Notes: generated by a model not told the origin, from the letters alone. Numbered from the stretch's first letter, positions 21,140 through 30,305 are shown. The stretch: 64,000 nt of DNA from Massilia sp. BJB1822 (GCF_013369485.1 NZ_JABWEB010000015.1:62001-126000); one strand, 5' to 3'. A program made the numbers and translations.

Positions 21140-22447
21140 ATGGCCGACCTTTTCTCAACCGAACCGCGCCAGCCCCTGGCCGAAGCGCTGCGTCCGAAAA
21201 CCCTGGACGAGGTGATCGGCCAGACCCATTTGCTGGGCGAGGGCAAGCCGCTGCGCCTGGCCTTCCAGGCCGGCAAACCGCACTCGATGATCCTGTGGGG
21301 GCCGCCCGGCGTCGGCAAGACCACGCTGGCGCGGCTGACGGCGCATGCCTTCGATGCGTCCTTCATCGCGCTGTCGGCGGTGTTTGCGGGCGTGAAGGAT
21401 ATCCGCGCCGCCATGGACCAGGCGCAGCAGAATCTGGACCAGTACCGCAAGCACACCATCCTTTTCGTCGACGAGATCCACCGCTTCAACAAGGCGCAGC
21501 AGGATGCCTTGCTGCCTTTTGTGGAGTCGGGCCTGGTGACCTTCATCGGCGCCACCACCGAGAATCCCAGCTTTGAAGTCAATTCGGCGCTGCTGTCGCG
21601 CGCCCAGGTGTATGTGCTGAAATCGCTGAGCGACGAAGAGATGCGCCAGCTGCTGGCCAAAGCGCAGCAAGTCTCGCTGCCGGATCTGCAGTTCGAGGAG
21701 GTGGCGGTGGATACCCTGGTCGGCTTTGCCGACGGCGATGCGCGCCGCTTCCTGAATCTGCTGGAGCAGGCCGATACAGCCGCCAAGTCGGCTGGTGTGG
21801 AAAAGATCGATGCCAGCTTCGTCGAAAACGCCATGACCTTGAATGCGCGCCGCTTCGACAAGGGCGGCGACAATTTCTACGATCAGATCTCGGCCCTGCA
21901 TAAGTCCGTGCGCGGCTCCAATCCCGACGCCGCCCTGTACTGGTTCTGCCGCATGATCGATGGCGGCGCCGATCCGCGCTACCTGTCGCGCCGCATCGTG
22001 CGCATGGCTTGGGAGGACATCGGCCTGGCCGACCCGCGCGCCCTGACCATGGCCAACGATGCCGCCGCCACCTATGAACGTCTGGGTTCGCCCGAAGGCG
22101 AGCTGGCGCTGGGCCAGGCCGTGATCTACCTAGCCGTCGCCGCCAAGAGCAACGCCGGCTACAACGCCTTCAACGCCGCCATGGCCTTCGTCAAGCGCGA
22201 CAAGTCGCGCGAGGTGCCGGTCCACCTGCGCAACGCGCCGACCAAGTTGATGAAAGAGCTGGGCCACGGCCACGATTACCGCTACGCCCACGACGAGCCG
22301 AACGCCTATGCGGCCGGCGAAACCTACTTCCCCGACGATATGCGCGAGCCGGGCTGGTATCAGCCGGTGCCGCGCGGCCTGGAAAGCAAGATCGCCGACA
22401 AGCTGGCCTTCCTGCGTTCGCTCGATGCGGATGCGGGCAAGAAGTAA
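21140..22447 (+). CDS. rarA: Replication-associated recombination protein A (MgsA/RarA AAA+ ATPase)
   Basis: A 435-residue AAA+ ATPase related to clamp loaders that acts at stalled forks. Walker A GPPGVGKT (54-61), Walker B LFVDEIHRF, sensor TTENPSFE and the C-terminal tetramerisation region (NAPTKLMKELGHGHDYRYAHDEPNAYAAGETYFPDDM) are all visible. Third gene of ftsK-lolA-rarA. Confidence 0.96.
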   Translation: MADLFSTEPRQPLAEALRPKTLDEVIGQTHLLGEGKPLRLAFQAGKPHSMILWGPPGVGKTTLARLTAHAFDASFIALSAVFAGVKDIRAAMDQAQQNLDQYRKHTILFVDEIHRFNKAQQDALLPFVESGLVTFIGATTENPSFEVNSALLSRAQVYVLKSLSDEEMRQLLAKAQQVSLPDLQFEEVAVDTLVGFADGDARRFLNLLEQADTAAKSAGVEKIDASFVENAMTLNARRFDKGGDNFYDQISALHKSVRGSNPDAALYWFCRMIDGGADPRYLSRRIVRMAWEDIGLADPRALTMANDAAATYERLGSPEGELALGQAVIYLAVAAKSNAGYNAFNAAMAFVKRDKSREVPVHLRNAPTKLMKELGHGHDYRYAHDEPNAYAAGETYFPDDMREPGWYQPVPRGLESKIADKLAFLRSLDADAGKK

Positions 22448-22562
22448 GGCCGGCCATTCAAGTGTCCAGTTCTGAACAGCCATCGCAAGCGCCGCTGTCC
22501 GGAATTGCACACTGCCTGCGCGGTGCACACGTCAGACATCGCATTCAAGCGCCTTCCTGCGC

Positions 22563-22578
22563 TGGCACATCCTTTGCT
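22563..22578 (+). promoter_or_regulatory. Sigma-54 promoter upstream of the FtsX-type permease
   Basis: TGGCAC (22563-22568), exactly five bases, then TTGC (22574-22577) and T match the -24/-12 consensus TGGCAC-N5-TTGC. The predicted start is about 22589, 28 bases before the permease ATG with its GGAGGAG site. Upstream, GTTCTGAAC and TGCAC...GTGCA inverted repeats could be enhancer-binding-protein sites. Confidence 0.8.
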
Positions 22579-22616
22579 CTACAAGGGTTTTCACCCTTAA
22601 ATAGAACGGAGGAGAG

Positions 22617-25082
22617 ATGAGGTTCAGAGATTTTCGCATTGGCTTGCGCATCCTGATGCAAGACCCGGCTTTTTCCCTGGTGGCGATCCTGGGCCTGGGC
22701 GTGGGCCTGGCCGCATGCCTGCTGCTGCTTGGTTTTGCGCGCTATTCCTGGCAATACAATGCGCACGTGCCGGATGCCGACCATGTTTATCTGATCAAGC
22801 AGCGCCAGAATATGGGCGACTATGCCGACTGGACCGACCAGGCGCCCACCCTGCTGCGCGGCGCGGCGGAAAAAACGCCAGGCGTGGCCGCTGCCAGCGG
22901 CTTTGTCAATTGGCTGCCGCTCACCGTGCAGGCCGATACCCAACTGCGCAAGCTGAAAAGCCTGACCGTGCTGCCCGGCTTTGCCGAGATGATGGGACTG
23001 CGGGCGTTGAAAGGCGATCTGAATGCGGCGCTGACGCAGCCGGACAGCTTCGCCATCACCGAAAAGACCGCGCTCCGTCTGTTCGGCACCACCGATGTGC
23101 TGGGACGCACGGTGCGCGCCAGCAGCGTGCAGGAACAGCCGGCCAGCCTGCGCATCGCAGCGGTGCTGCGCGATCCCCCGGCCAATACCACCATTCCGTA
23201 TGAAGCCTTGAATGGCGTTGCCTCAGCTCTGGTGCCGGCGGAAGCCAAGAGCGAAGCGCTGATTGGCGCAAACGGCTGGTGGGGCTATCTGCTGGTGCGC
23301 CTGAAACCGGGCGCTTCGCCCGAAGCGGTTGGCGAGAGCCTGCAGCAGGCGATCGACCGCGCGCCGGCGGCGCAGGGCATACCGCCCGAAGTGCGCGCGC
23401 GCCTGGGCAAGCGCAAGGCCATGGACATCATGCTGTCGCCATTGCGCGAAGCGTATTTCGACACGCAGCTGGCGCCGAACCGTTTTTCGTATGAAGTGGA
23501 CCGGGGCAGCCGGGTCGTGCTGGTCGGCCTGCTGATTGTGGCCGGCCTGATCCTGCTGCTGGCGGGAATCAACTACGTGAACCTGGCGACCATCCGCGTG
23601 ATACGGCGCCAGCGCGAGATCAGCATGCGTAAGGTGCTGGGCGCGGGTGCGCCACGGCTGGCAGGGCAATTCGTGGCCGAATCGCTGCTGCTTGCGTTGT
23701 TGGCGACGGCATTGGGGCTGCTGCTGGCCTGGCTGGCCTTGCCGCTGTTCGGAGAACTGACGAAGCGCGACCTGAGCGGCGTGCTGACGGCGTCGAATAT
23801 CGGCGCGGCGGCTTTGATCGGCATGCTCCTTGGCCTGCTGACCGCGATTTATCCGGCATGGATCGCCTTTCGCGTGCGTCCCTCGCAAGCACTGGCCGGG
23901 CGCTCCGACACCGAAGCATTGGGCAGCCGACGCCTGCGTCAGATTCTGACCGTGCTGCAGATCGGCGTTGCCATGGGGTTGGCCAGCTTTACTTTGGCCG
24001 TGGCGTGGCAGACCCGTTTCGCCATGGAGGCCTCGCCCGGCTTCGACCCGGCGCCGCTGCTGATTGTCGATTTGCCGGAAGCGCACGCGGTAAGGCGCAG
24101 CGAACAGGCGCGCAGCTTTATCGAGGCGCTCAAGCGCGAACCCGGCGTCGTGGGTGTTGCGGTCAGCACCGATGCCATGGGGCGCTCGAAAAACCGCTGG
24201 AGCACGGAGATGCGGCGCGAAGGCGGAAAGGGCATGCCGGTCGACGTCAAATCGGTCAGCGCCAATTTCTTCGAGCAGTACGGCATCCGTCCTGTTGCCG
24301 GCCGCCTGTTTGAAGCCGGGAAGGATAAGGAAAACGATAGCGTCCCCGTGGTGATCAACGCGCTGGCGGCGCGCCAGTTCGGTTTCGCCACCCCCGCAGA
24401 GGCGCTGGGCCAGACCTTGCTGTTCCGTGGCGAAGGGGAAGGGCAGAAGGACGGCATGGTGAGCAAGCGCGTGGTCGGCATTGCGCCGGAAATCCATTTC
24501 TACTCGCTGCGCGAACCATCCTATCCGGCCGCCTATGAGCTGTGGACCGATGGCACCACGCTGAGCATCCGCTCTGCGCTGCCGCTGCGGCAGATCGAGC
24601 GCGTGGTGCGGAGGTTATGGCCTGCCTACTTCCCCAACTCGGTGCTGGAAATGCGCCCGGCCAAGGATATCTACGCCGCCAACTATGACACCGATGCCAG
24701 GGTGGCGCGCATGCTCACCTTCGCCACTACGATCGCCTTCCTGATCGCAGGCATTGGCGCCTACGTGCTGGCCGCCGACGCAGTGGAGCGCCGCACGCGC
24801 GAAATCGCTCTGCGCAAGCTGTTCGGCGCCGAGCGCGCGCATATCGGCCGGCTTGTGGCCCGAGAACTGGGCGTGATGGTTCTGCTGCCGGCCCTCATCA
24901 GCCTGCCGCTGGCGGCCTTCATCATCGCCAAATTCCTCGCTTCCTTTGCCGAGCGGGCGCCGATTGCCTACTGGGCGCCGGTCTTTGCCCTGGCAATCGG
25001 CCTGGCCATGGCCGCACTTGCCGGCGCCCGCCAGGCCTGGGCGGCGATGGGTTTGAATCCTGCTGCAGCACTGCGCGTTTGA
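22617..25082 (+). CDS. FtsX/MacB-type ABC transporter permease (821 residues)
   Basis: A large permease with two copies of the MacB-periplasmic-core plus FtsX unit. The N-terminus is PAFSLVAILGLGVGLAACLLLL, the first FtsX core is at about 290-420 (ATIRVIRRQREISMRKVLGA) and the second at about 695-815 (RRTREIALRKLFGAERAHIG). This double layout resembles orphan-type permeases used in macrolide or peptide export. No ATPase or adaptor gene lies beside it, so it must pair with components encoded elsewhere or act without them. A sigma-54 promoter and a strong ribosome site precede it. Confidence 0.9.
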   Translation: MRFRDFRIGLRILMQDPAFSLVAILGLGVGLAACLLLLGFARYSWQYNAHVPDADHVYLIKQRQNMGDYADWTDQAPTLLRGAAEKTPGVAAASGFVNWLPLTVQADTQLRKLKSLTVLPGFAEMMGLRALKGDLNAALTQPDSFAITEKTALRLFGTTDVLGRTVRASSVQEQPASLRIAAVLRDPPANTTIPYEALNGVASALVPAEAKSEALIGANGWWGYLLVRLKPGASPEAVGESLQQAIDRAPAAQGIPPEVRARLGKRKAMDIMLSPLREAYFDTQLAPNRFSYEVDRGSRVVLVGLLIVAGLILLLAGINYVNLATIRVIRRQREISMRKVLGAGAPRLAGQFVAESLLLALLATALGLLLAWLALPLFGELTKRDLSGVLTASNIGAAALIGMLLGLLTAIYPAWIAFRVRPSQALAGRSDTEALGSRRLRQILTVLQIGVAMGLASFTLAVAWQTRFAMEASPGFDPAPLLIVDLPEAHAVRRSEQARSFIEALKREPGVVGVAVSTDAMGRSKNRWSTEMRREGGKGMPVDVKSVSANFFEQYGIRPVAGRLFEAGKDKENDSVPVVINALAARQFGFATPAEALGQTLLFRGEGEGQKDGMVSKRVVGIAPEIHFYSLREPSYPAAYELWTDGTTLSIRSALPLRQIERVVRRLWPAYFPNSVLEMRPAKDIYAANYDTDARVARMLTFATTIAFLIAGIGAYVLAADAVERRTREIALRKLFGAERAHIGRLVARELGVMVLLPALISLPLAAFIIAKFLASFAERAPIAYWAPVFALAIGLAMAALAGARQAWAAMGLNPAAALRV

Positions 25083-25091
25083 GCAGTTTTA

Positions 25092-25134
25092 GGCAATGCC
25101 ACGCTGCGCCGGTATTGGGCGGCGCGGCATTGCC
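25092..25134 (+). terminator. Strong hairpin after the permease gene
   Basis: GGCAATGCC (25092-25100) pairs with GGCATTGCC (25126-25134), with further GC pairing inside. There is no T tract, so termination may be Rho-assisted. Confidence 0.5.
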
Positions 25135-25149
25135 GCAGTGCGGCATAAA

Positions 25150-25171
25150 TTGTATACAAAAATCGTTGACA
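25150..25171 (+). promoter_or_regulatory. GntR-type operator and -35 element upstream of the purine permease
   Basis: The perfect palindrome TTGTATACAA (25150-25159) fits the T-N-GT-N-AC-N-A pattern bound by FadR/FCD-type GntR regulators. TTGACA follows at 25166-25171, with a weak CATCAT -10 at 17 bases. The FCD-type GntR gene at 28301-29008 is the obvious candidate ligand-responsive regulator. Regulation is inferred. Confidence 0.6.
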
Positions 25172-25200
25172 ATCATTTCTGCCAGCGGCATCATGGGTTG

Positions 25201-25454
25201 CATTGAAGGCTGTCATTTTTAACAAGCCTTGATCCAACGTCGCCGGCAGAAGCGGCGCTGCTGCACCTCACTGGAGAGATGCCCCATGCGTGTCAAGCTA
25301 GCCACCGCCGTGCCTGCACCGCCGCAACCGCGAACCGTCCCGTACCCCGGTGGCGAGTCCATGCGCCTGTCCCATTCTTTCCGCTTTGTTTTCCGTCCGC
25401 CGCATGCCACCGGCCGGGCTCACAGCATCCGAAAAATACCGATGGAGACAACAC
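25201..25454 (+). other. Long untranslated leader of the purine permease
   Basis: If the promoter at 25166 is used, the transcript carries about 250 bases before the permease ATG. A small hairpin, AAGGCT...AGCCTT, lies near 25207-25230. A well-placed ATG with GGAGAG at 25286 opens a frame that overlaps the permease start in another frame. I do not recognise a known riboswitch. The stretch contains no convincing gene. Confidence 0.4.
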
Positions 25455-26810
25455 ATGAACAAGCTGCTCTACCAGGTGGACGATCATCCGCCCTTGATTA
25501 TGACCGTCCTGCTGGCCCTGCAGCATATGCTGGCCGCGCTGGGCGGGATCATCGCCGTGCCCCTGGTCGTGGGGGCGGTGCTTAAACTGCCGTCCGACCA
25601 GATGGTGGCGCTGGTGAATGCCGCGCTGCTCGGCTCCGGCGTCGTCACCTTCATCCAGTGCAAGGGCGTGGGGCCGGTCGGCATCCGCCTGCCTTGCGTG
25701 ATGGGGACCAGCTTCGCCTTTGTCGGCGCGGCCATTTCGGTGGGGCTGGAGCATGGCGTGCCGGGCATTCTCGGCTCCTCGCTGGCGGCGTCGCTGGTGA
25801 TGATCGTCGGCAGTTTCTTCATGCCGCAGATCCGCAAGCTGTTCCCGCATTCCGTGACCGCCGTGGTGGTGACGATGATCGGCCTGTCCCTGGTTCCGGT
25901 GGCGATCGACTGGGCGGCGGGCGGCAAGGCGCCGGGCGCGAACTATGGCGCGCCGATGAATCTGGGCATTGCCGTCTTCGTGCTGGTGGCCGTGATCGCG
26001 CTGGTGCAGTACGGGAAGGGCATCTTCTCGGCTGCCGCCGTGGTGCTGGGCATGTTCATCGGCTACCTGGTATGTCTGGGGTTGGGCATGGTGGATTTCT
26101 CCTCCGTGCACAAGGCCGAGATTTTCGCGCTGCCCCAGCCGCTGCACTATGGATTGACTTTCCCGGTCAGCGGCATCGTGGCGATGGCGATTGCCTATCT
26201 GGTGACGATGGTGGAAACCACCGGCACCTTCATGGCCCTGGGCGGCGCCACGCAGACCAAGATGCGCGGCAAGCTGCTGGCGCGCGGCGTGCTGTGCGAC
26301 GGCCTGGGTTCGGCCTTTGCCGCCGTGCTGTCCAGCCCTCCGGTATCGACCTTCGCGCAGAATGTAGGCGTGGTTTCGCTGACCGGCGTGGCGAGCCGCC
26401 ATGTGGTGGCGCTGACGGGCGTGCTGCTGGCGCTGGCCGGCCTGTTCCCGGTGCTGGGCGCGGTGGTGGTGACGATTCCGCAGCCGGTGCTGGGCGGCGC
26501 TGGCCTGATGATGTTCGCCATGATCATCGCGGCCGGCATGCAGATGCTGAGCAAGGTGGAGCAGAACAAGCGCACCGGCATCATCATCGCCGTCTCGGTC
26601 GGCTGCGGCCTGGCCGTGACGGTGCGGCCGGAGCTGCTGTCCAAGCTGCCCGCCTTCGTGCATGAGATCTTCGGCTCGGGCATCACCGTGGGCGCGCTGA
26701 TGGCTGTCTTCCTGAATCTGGTGCTGCCCGAGCGTCCGGTGGAAGCGGGCGACGAGGACGATGAGCTGGTGCCGCAAGCCATGCTGACCAAGGAACTGGA
26801 GGTGGCGTAA
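25455..26810 (+). CDS. NCS2-family purine permease
   Basis: A 451-residue membrane protein of the nucleobase:cation symporter-2 family (uracil/xanthine permease), with about 12 to 14 hydrophobic segments. Family segments LALQHMLAALGGIIAVPLVVG, GPVGIRLPCVMGTSFAFVGA and TPP-like SSPPVSTFAQNVGVVSLTGVASR are present. The gene next door encodes 8-oxoguanine deaminase, so the substrate is probably a purine base such as xanthine, urate or an oxidised guanine. The ATG at 25455 follows GGAGAC. Confidence 0.92.
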   Translation: MNKLLYQVDDHPPLIMTVLLALQHMLAALGGIIAVPLVVGAVLKLPSDQMVALVNAALLGSGVVTFIQCKGVGPVGIRLPCVMGTSFAFVGAAISVGLEHGVPGILGSSLAASLVMIVGSFFMPQIRKLFPHSVTAVVVTMIGLSLVPVAIDWAAGGKAPGANYGAPMNLGIAVFVLVAVIALVQYGKGIFSAAAVVLGMFIGYLVCLGLGMVDFSSVHKAEIFALPQPLHYGLTFPVSGIVAMAIAYLVTMVETTGTFMALGGATQTKMRGKLLARGVLCDGLGSAFAAVLSSPPVSTFAQNVGVVSLTGVASRHVVALTGVLLALAGLFPVLGAVVVTIPQPVLGGAGLMMFAMIIAAGMQMLSKVEQNKRTGIIIAVSVGCGLAVTVRPELLSKLPAFVHEIFGSGITVGALMAVFLNLVLPERPVEAGDEDDELVPQAMLTKELEVA

Positions 26811-26840
26811 ATCCGCCAGCCGCAGTAGTATCCCATCCCC

Positions 26841-26867
26841 GCGCCGGCCAGCAATGACCGGCGCTTT
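26841..26867 (+). terminator. GC-rich hairpin between permease and deaminase genes
   Basis: GCGCCGG (26841-26847) pairs with CCGGCGC (26858-26864) over a 10-base loop. Only TTT follows, so it may attenuate rather than fully terminate. Confidence 0.45.
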
Positions 26868-26925
26868 CCATGCTGTTTCCGCAATGCCCGGCATTGTTTC
26901 CGCAGCGTTTTATCATTTCAGACCA

Positions 26926-28299
26926 ATGACTAAAACCCTACTGATCAAGAATGCGCGCGTTGTCGTCACCATGGACGAGCAGCGCCGCGAAATCGCCGAT
27001 GGCGGCGTCTTCATCCGCGAGAATGTAATTGCCCAGGTTGGGCCGATGGCCGAACTGCCGCAGACGGCCGACGAGATCATCGACGCCGCGCGCCATGTGG
27101 TGCTGCCAGGATTGGTGAACACCCACCACCATATGTACCAGAGCCTGACGCGGGTGATTCCTGCCGCGCAGAACGGGGAGCTGTTCAACTGGCTCACCAA
27201 TCTGTATCCGATCTGGTCGCATCTGACGGCCGAAATGGTGCATGCCTCGGCGCTGACGGCGATGTCGGAACTGATCCTGAGCGGCTGCACCACCAGCAGC
27301 GACCACCTCTACATCTATCCCAATGACTGCCGGCTGGAAGACAGCATCGAGGCGGCGCGCGAAATCGGCATGCGCTTTCACGCGGCGCGCGGTGCCATGA
27401 GCGTGGGCCAGTCAAAAGGCGGGCTGCCGCCGGACAGCGTGGTGGAAGAGGAGGGCGCCATCCTGCGCGATACGCAGCGTCTGATCGAGACTTACCACGA
27501 CGCCGGACGCTATGCCATGCAGCGCATCGTCGTGGCGCCATGCTCGCCGTTCTCCGTTTCGCGCGATTTGATGAAGGAGGCGGCGGCGCTGGCGCGCAGC
27601 CATGGCGTGTCGCTGCACACCCACCTGGCGGAAAACGTCAACGACATCGCCTACAGCCGCGAGAAATTCAATATGTCGCCCGCCCAGTATGCCGAGGATT
27701 GCGGCTGGGTGGGACACGATGTCTGGCACGCGCACTGCGTGCAGCTGGACGACCATGGCATCCAGCTCTTTGGCCGCACCGGCACCGGCGTGGCGCACTG
27801 CCCCTGCTCGAATATGCGCCTGGCGTCCGGCATCGCGCCGATCGGCAAGATGCGGGCGCATGGCGTACCGGTGGGGCTGGGCGTGGATGGCTGCGCCTCC
27901 AACGACGCGGGCCATATGCTGGGCGAGGCGCGCCAGGCCATGCTGCTGCAGCGCGTCGGCTTCGGCCCGGATGCCATGACGGCGCGCCAGGCGCTGGAGC
28001 TGGCCACGCTGGGTGGTGCCAAGGTGCTGAACCGCGACGATATCGGCGCGCTGAAGCCGGGCATGGCGGCCGATATCGTGCTGTTCCAGCTCGACCAGAT
28101 CGGCTTTGCCGGTGCGCTGCACGACCCGGTGGCGGCGCTGGTGTTCTGCACGCCTTCCCAGGTTTCGCACAGCATCATCAACGGCAAGGTGGTGGTGCGT
28201 GACGGGCAGTTGCAGACGGTGGATTTGCCGCTGGTGATCGAGCGTCACAACCGCCTGGCGCGGCAGCTGGCGCTGGCGGCAGGCAGCCGTCCGGCCTGA
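26926..28299 (+). CDS. 8-oxoguanine deaminase (amidohydrolase)
   Basis: A 457-residue metal-dependent amidohydrolase of the group that converts 8-oxoguanine to urate plus ammonia, formerly annotated as hydroxydechloroatrazine ethylaminohydrolase. Metal ligands are visible: HxH within NTHHHMYQ (His67, His69), HTHLAEN (His231-His233) and VDGCASND. The length and the PAAQNGELFNWLTNLYPIW lid region fit characterised members. It sits between a purine permease and an FCD-type GntR regulator, forming a salvage or degradation unit. The ATG at 26926 gives MTKTLLIKNARV, the usual family start. Confidence 0.92.
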   Translation: MTKTLLIKNARVVVTMDEQRREIADGGVFIRENVIAQVGPMAELPQTADEIIDAARHVVLPGLVNTHHHMYQSLTRVIPAAQNGELFNWLTNLYPIWSHLTAEMVHASALTAMSELILSGCTTSSDHLYIYPNDCRLEDSIEAAREIGMRFHAARGAMSVGQSKGGLPPDSVVEEEGAILRDTQRLIETYHDAGRYAMQRIVVAPCSPFSVSRDLMKEAAALARSHGVSLHTHLAENVNDIAYSREKFNMSPAQYAEDCGWVGHDVWHAHCVQLDDHGIQLFGRTGTGVAHCPCSNMRLASGIAPIGKMRAHGVPVGLGVDGCASNDAGHMLGEARQAMLLQRVGFGPDAMTARQALELATLGGAKVLNRDDIGALKPGMAADIVLFQLDQIGFAGALHDPVAALVFCTPSQVSHSIINGKVVVRDGQLQTVDLPLVIERHNRLARQLALAAGSRPA

Positions 28300-28300
28300 C

Positions 28301-29008
28301 TTACTTCAGCAAGGCCGTGACCAGATCCTTGGCCGCGTGGCTGTTCGGCGCAAACACCAGGGCCGCTTCCACGTGATGCAGGTGGGCCAGCATCACGCTG
28401 GCCGCTTTGTCGGCATCGCCGGAGCGCGCTGCCAGCAGGAAGTCCGCATGCTCGTTGGATGAGCAGGCCGCATCGCGGTCGGACTGGTACAGCATGGTGA
28501 TGAGGGAGCTGCGCGCCACCAGTTCGCTGAGGATTTCCAGTAGCACCTGGTTGCCCACCACCTCGGCCAGCAGCACATGGAAGTCGCCCAGCAACTGGGC
28601 GCGGATCTTGGAGTTGTCGCCATGGAGCGATTCGCGCTCGGCCTGCAGATGCTTCTCCAGCAGCTTGTAATCGGCCGGCCGCGCCTTCGCCACGAACTCG
28701 CGCGCCAGCGCCGCTTCGATGATGCGGCGCGCCGCGAAGATTTCGCGCGACTCCTTCTCGCTGGGCTGGCTGACGATGGCGCCCTTGTCCGGCACCATAT
28801 CGATCAGCTTATCCTTCGACAGGATCAGCAGCGCCGCGCGGATCTTGGTGCGGCTGACCGCATATAAACGCGACAGCGCCTCCTCGCGCAGCTTGGTCCC
28901 CGGCGGCAGCTTGCGCGCCGCGATAGCCTCGGCGATATGGTTGGCGATCTCGTAGGAACTCGCCCCGGAGCTTTGCTTTTCTTCGGCTTCTGCGCTACGC
29001 GTATTCAT
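28301..29008 (-). CDS. GntR-family regulator, FCD subfamily
   Basis: A 235-residue regulator with an N-terminal winged helix (about 18-80; LREEALSRLYAVSRTKIRAAL is the recognition region) and a C-terminal all-helical FCD ligand domain with putative metal ligands (DFHVLLAEVVGN and EHADFLLA). It is tail-to-tail with the deaminase gene, 1 base apart, so a purine-related effector is likely. The TTGTATACAA palindrome upstream of the permease is its best candidate operator. Confidence 0.9.
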   Translation of the reverse strand: MNTRSAEAEEKQSSGASSYEIANHIAEAIAARKLPPGTKLREEALSRLYAVSRTKIRAALLILSKDKLIDMVPDKGAIVSQPSEKESREIFAARRIIEAALAREFVAKARPADYKLLEKHLQAERESLHGDNSKIRAQLLGDFHVLLAEVVGNQVLLEILSELVARSSLITMLYQSDRDAACSSNEHADFLLAARSGDADKAASVMLAHLHHVEAALVFAPNSHAAKDLVTALLK

Positions 29009-29161
29009 TGCTCAATGATACCGTGGCGACCATATATTTGCCATGCCGCCAATCCTATATTCGCGCCGGCCGGCGCGTGGCTGTTCTGCGTGCCGGCGCT
29101 GGACAGCGGGGTGGGGGAGAGGATAAGCTGCTGACAACTTTATAAGGGGACGGGTGACAGG

Positions 29162-29959
29162 ATGGAGCAGCGCTTGACGGTGGATGGGATCGAGGTGGTG
29201 GTGGAGGGCGAGGGCGCGGAGACTATCGTGATGATCCATGGCTGGCCCGATACGCTCAAGCTGTGGGATGGCCAGGTCGCGGCGTTGAAAGCGCATTATC
29301 GCTGCGCGCGTTTCACGCTGCCGGGCTACGATCTGAGCCAGCCGGGCCGTGCCTGGTCGCTCGACGAGCTGATGGCCATCTTCCTTAACATCGTGCGCCA
29401 GGTCAGTCCCGACCGCAAGGTGATCCTGATGCTGCATGACTGGGGCTGCGTGTTCGGTTACCAGTTCTATATGCGCCATCCGCAGCTGGTGTCGCGCATT
29501 GTGGGCGTGGAGATCGGCGACGCCGGTTCGCGCGCGCACACCGCCACATTGGGCTGGCGCGCCAAGCTGGGCATCTTGTTCTACCAATTGTGGCTGGCAG
29601 CCGCCTGGAAAATCGGCGGCTCCACCGGCGACGATATGACGCGCAATATGGCGCGCAAGATGAAGGTGCCGGCCGACCCGGCCCACATCGGCGCGGCGAT
29701 GAACTATCCCTACCATGCGGTTTGGACCGGCGGCTACCGCGATTCCGTGCCGTTCAAGCCCACGGTTCCGCTGCTGTTCGCCTACGGCACGCGCAAGCCC
29801 TTCATGTTCCACTCCGCCGCCTGGGCGGATGCGCTGAACGGCAAGCCGCACAGCAAGGCGCTGGCCTTCGATACCGGCCACTGGGTCATGATCGGCAAGC
29901 GCGAGGAGTTCAACGCGGCCGTGCTGAAATGGCTGGCGGAGAGCGCCGCCGCCGATTGA
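29162..29959 (+). CDS. Alpha/beta hydrolase with Asp nucleophile (epoxide hydrolase-like)
   Basis: A 265-residue hydrolase. The oxyanion segment HGWPD is at 26-30; the nucleophile elbow LHDWGC places Asp93 where epoxide hydrolases and haloalkane dehalogenases use aspartate, and DTGHW supplies the catalytic histidine near 246. The cap region (about 120-200) is divergent, so the substrate is unknown. GGGGACGGGTGACAGG upstream offers a weak ribosome site. Confidence 0.87.
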   Translation: MEQRLTVDGIEVVVEGEGAETIVMIHGWPDTLKLWDGQVAALKAHYRCARFTLPGYDLSQPGRAWSLDELMAIFLNIVRQVSPDRKVILMLHDWGCVFGYQFYMRHPQLVSRIVGVEIGDAGSRAHTATLGWRAKLGILFYQLWLAAAWKIGGSTGDDMTRNMARKMKVPADPAHIGAAMNYPYHAVWTGGYRDSVPFKPTVPLLFAYGTRKPFMFHSAAWADALNGKPHSKALAFDTGHWVMIGKREEFNAAVLKWLAESAAAD

Positions 29960-29981
29960 GGCCGGCGTTCGCGGGCGGCGT

Positions 29982-30305
29982 TCAAGCCGCCGGTTGCAGG
30001 CTTTGGCGCAGCCTGTCCATGGTTTCGCCGAGGCGCGCCTGGCCGTAGCGGGCCGCTTGCTGCAGCCAGCTGGCGCTGGTGGGTGCGCTGACGCGCACGC
30101 GGCATTCGACGACGGCTTCGACCAGCGTCAGTCCATCGTTGGGCACCAGGAAGCTCTGGCCAGGGCGCAGCACGAAATCGGTGTGCTGGCCGTAAGCTGT
30201 GATCCAAGCCACGCCGGACAGGCATTCCACCAGCCTTCCTGCGGCATCGTCCAGGCGCAATGGATGTTTTTCCCTCAGCGCATATTCGGCGGCTGGCTGT
30301 TTCAT
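29982..30305 (-). CDS. DUF2917 domain protein
   Basis: A 107-residue protein whose first 70 residues (LREKHPLRLDDAAGRLVECLSG-AWIT, then DFVLRPGQSFLVPN) match the small beta-barrel DUF2917 family common in beta-proteobacteria. Function is unknown. The ATG at 30305 has GGGAGAAAC upstream and is preferred to the ATG at 30329. Divergent from a MocR regulator with an inverted repeat between them. Confidence 0.82.
   Translation of the reverse strand: MKQPAAEYALREKHPLRLDDAAGRLVECLSGVAWITAYGQHTDFVLRPGQSFLVPNDGLTLVEAVVECRVRVSAPTSASWLQQAARYGQARLGETMDRLRQSLQPAA

Noticed and set aside
25286-25585. A frame with a GGAGAG site in the purine permease leader
   Set aside because: It overlaps the permease start in another frame and has Pro/Arg-rich composition; at most a leader peptide, so left as a note in the leader entry.
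29162-29959. Classical serine hydrolase
   Set aside because: The nucleophile elbow has Asp, not Ser, so it was described as epoxide hydrolase-like.
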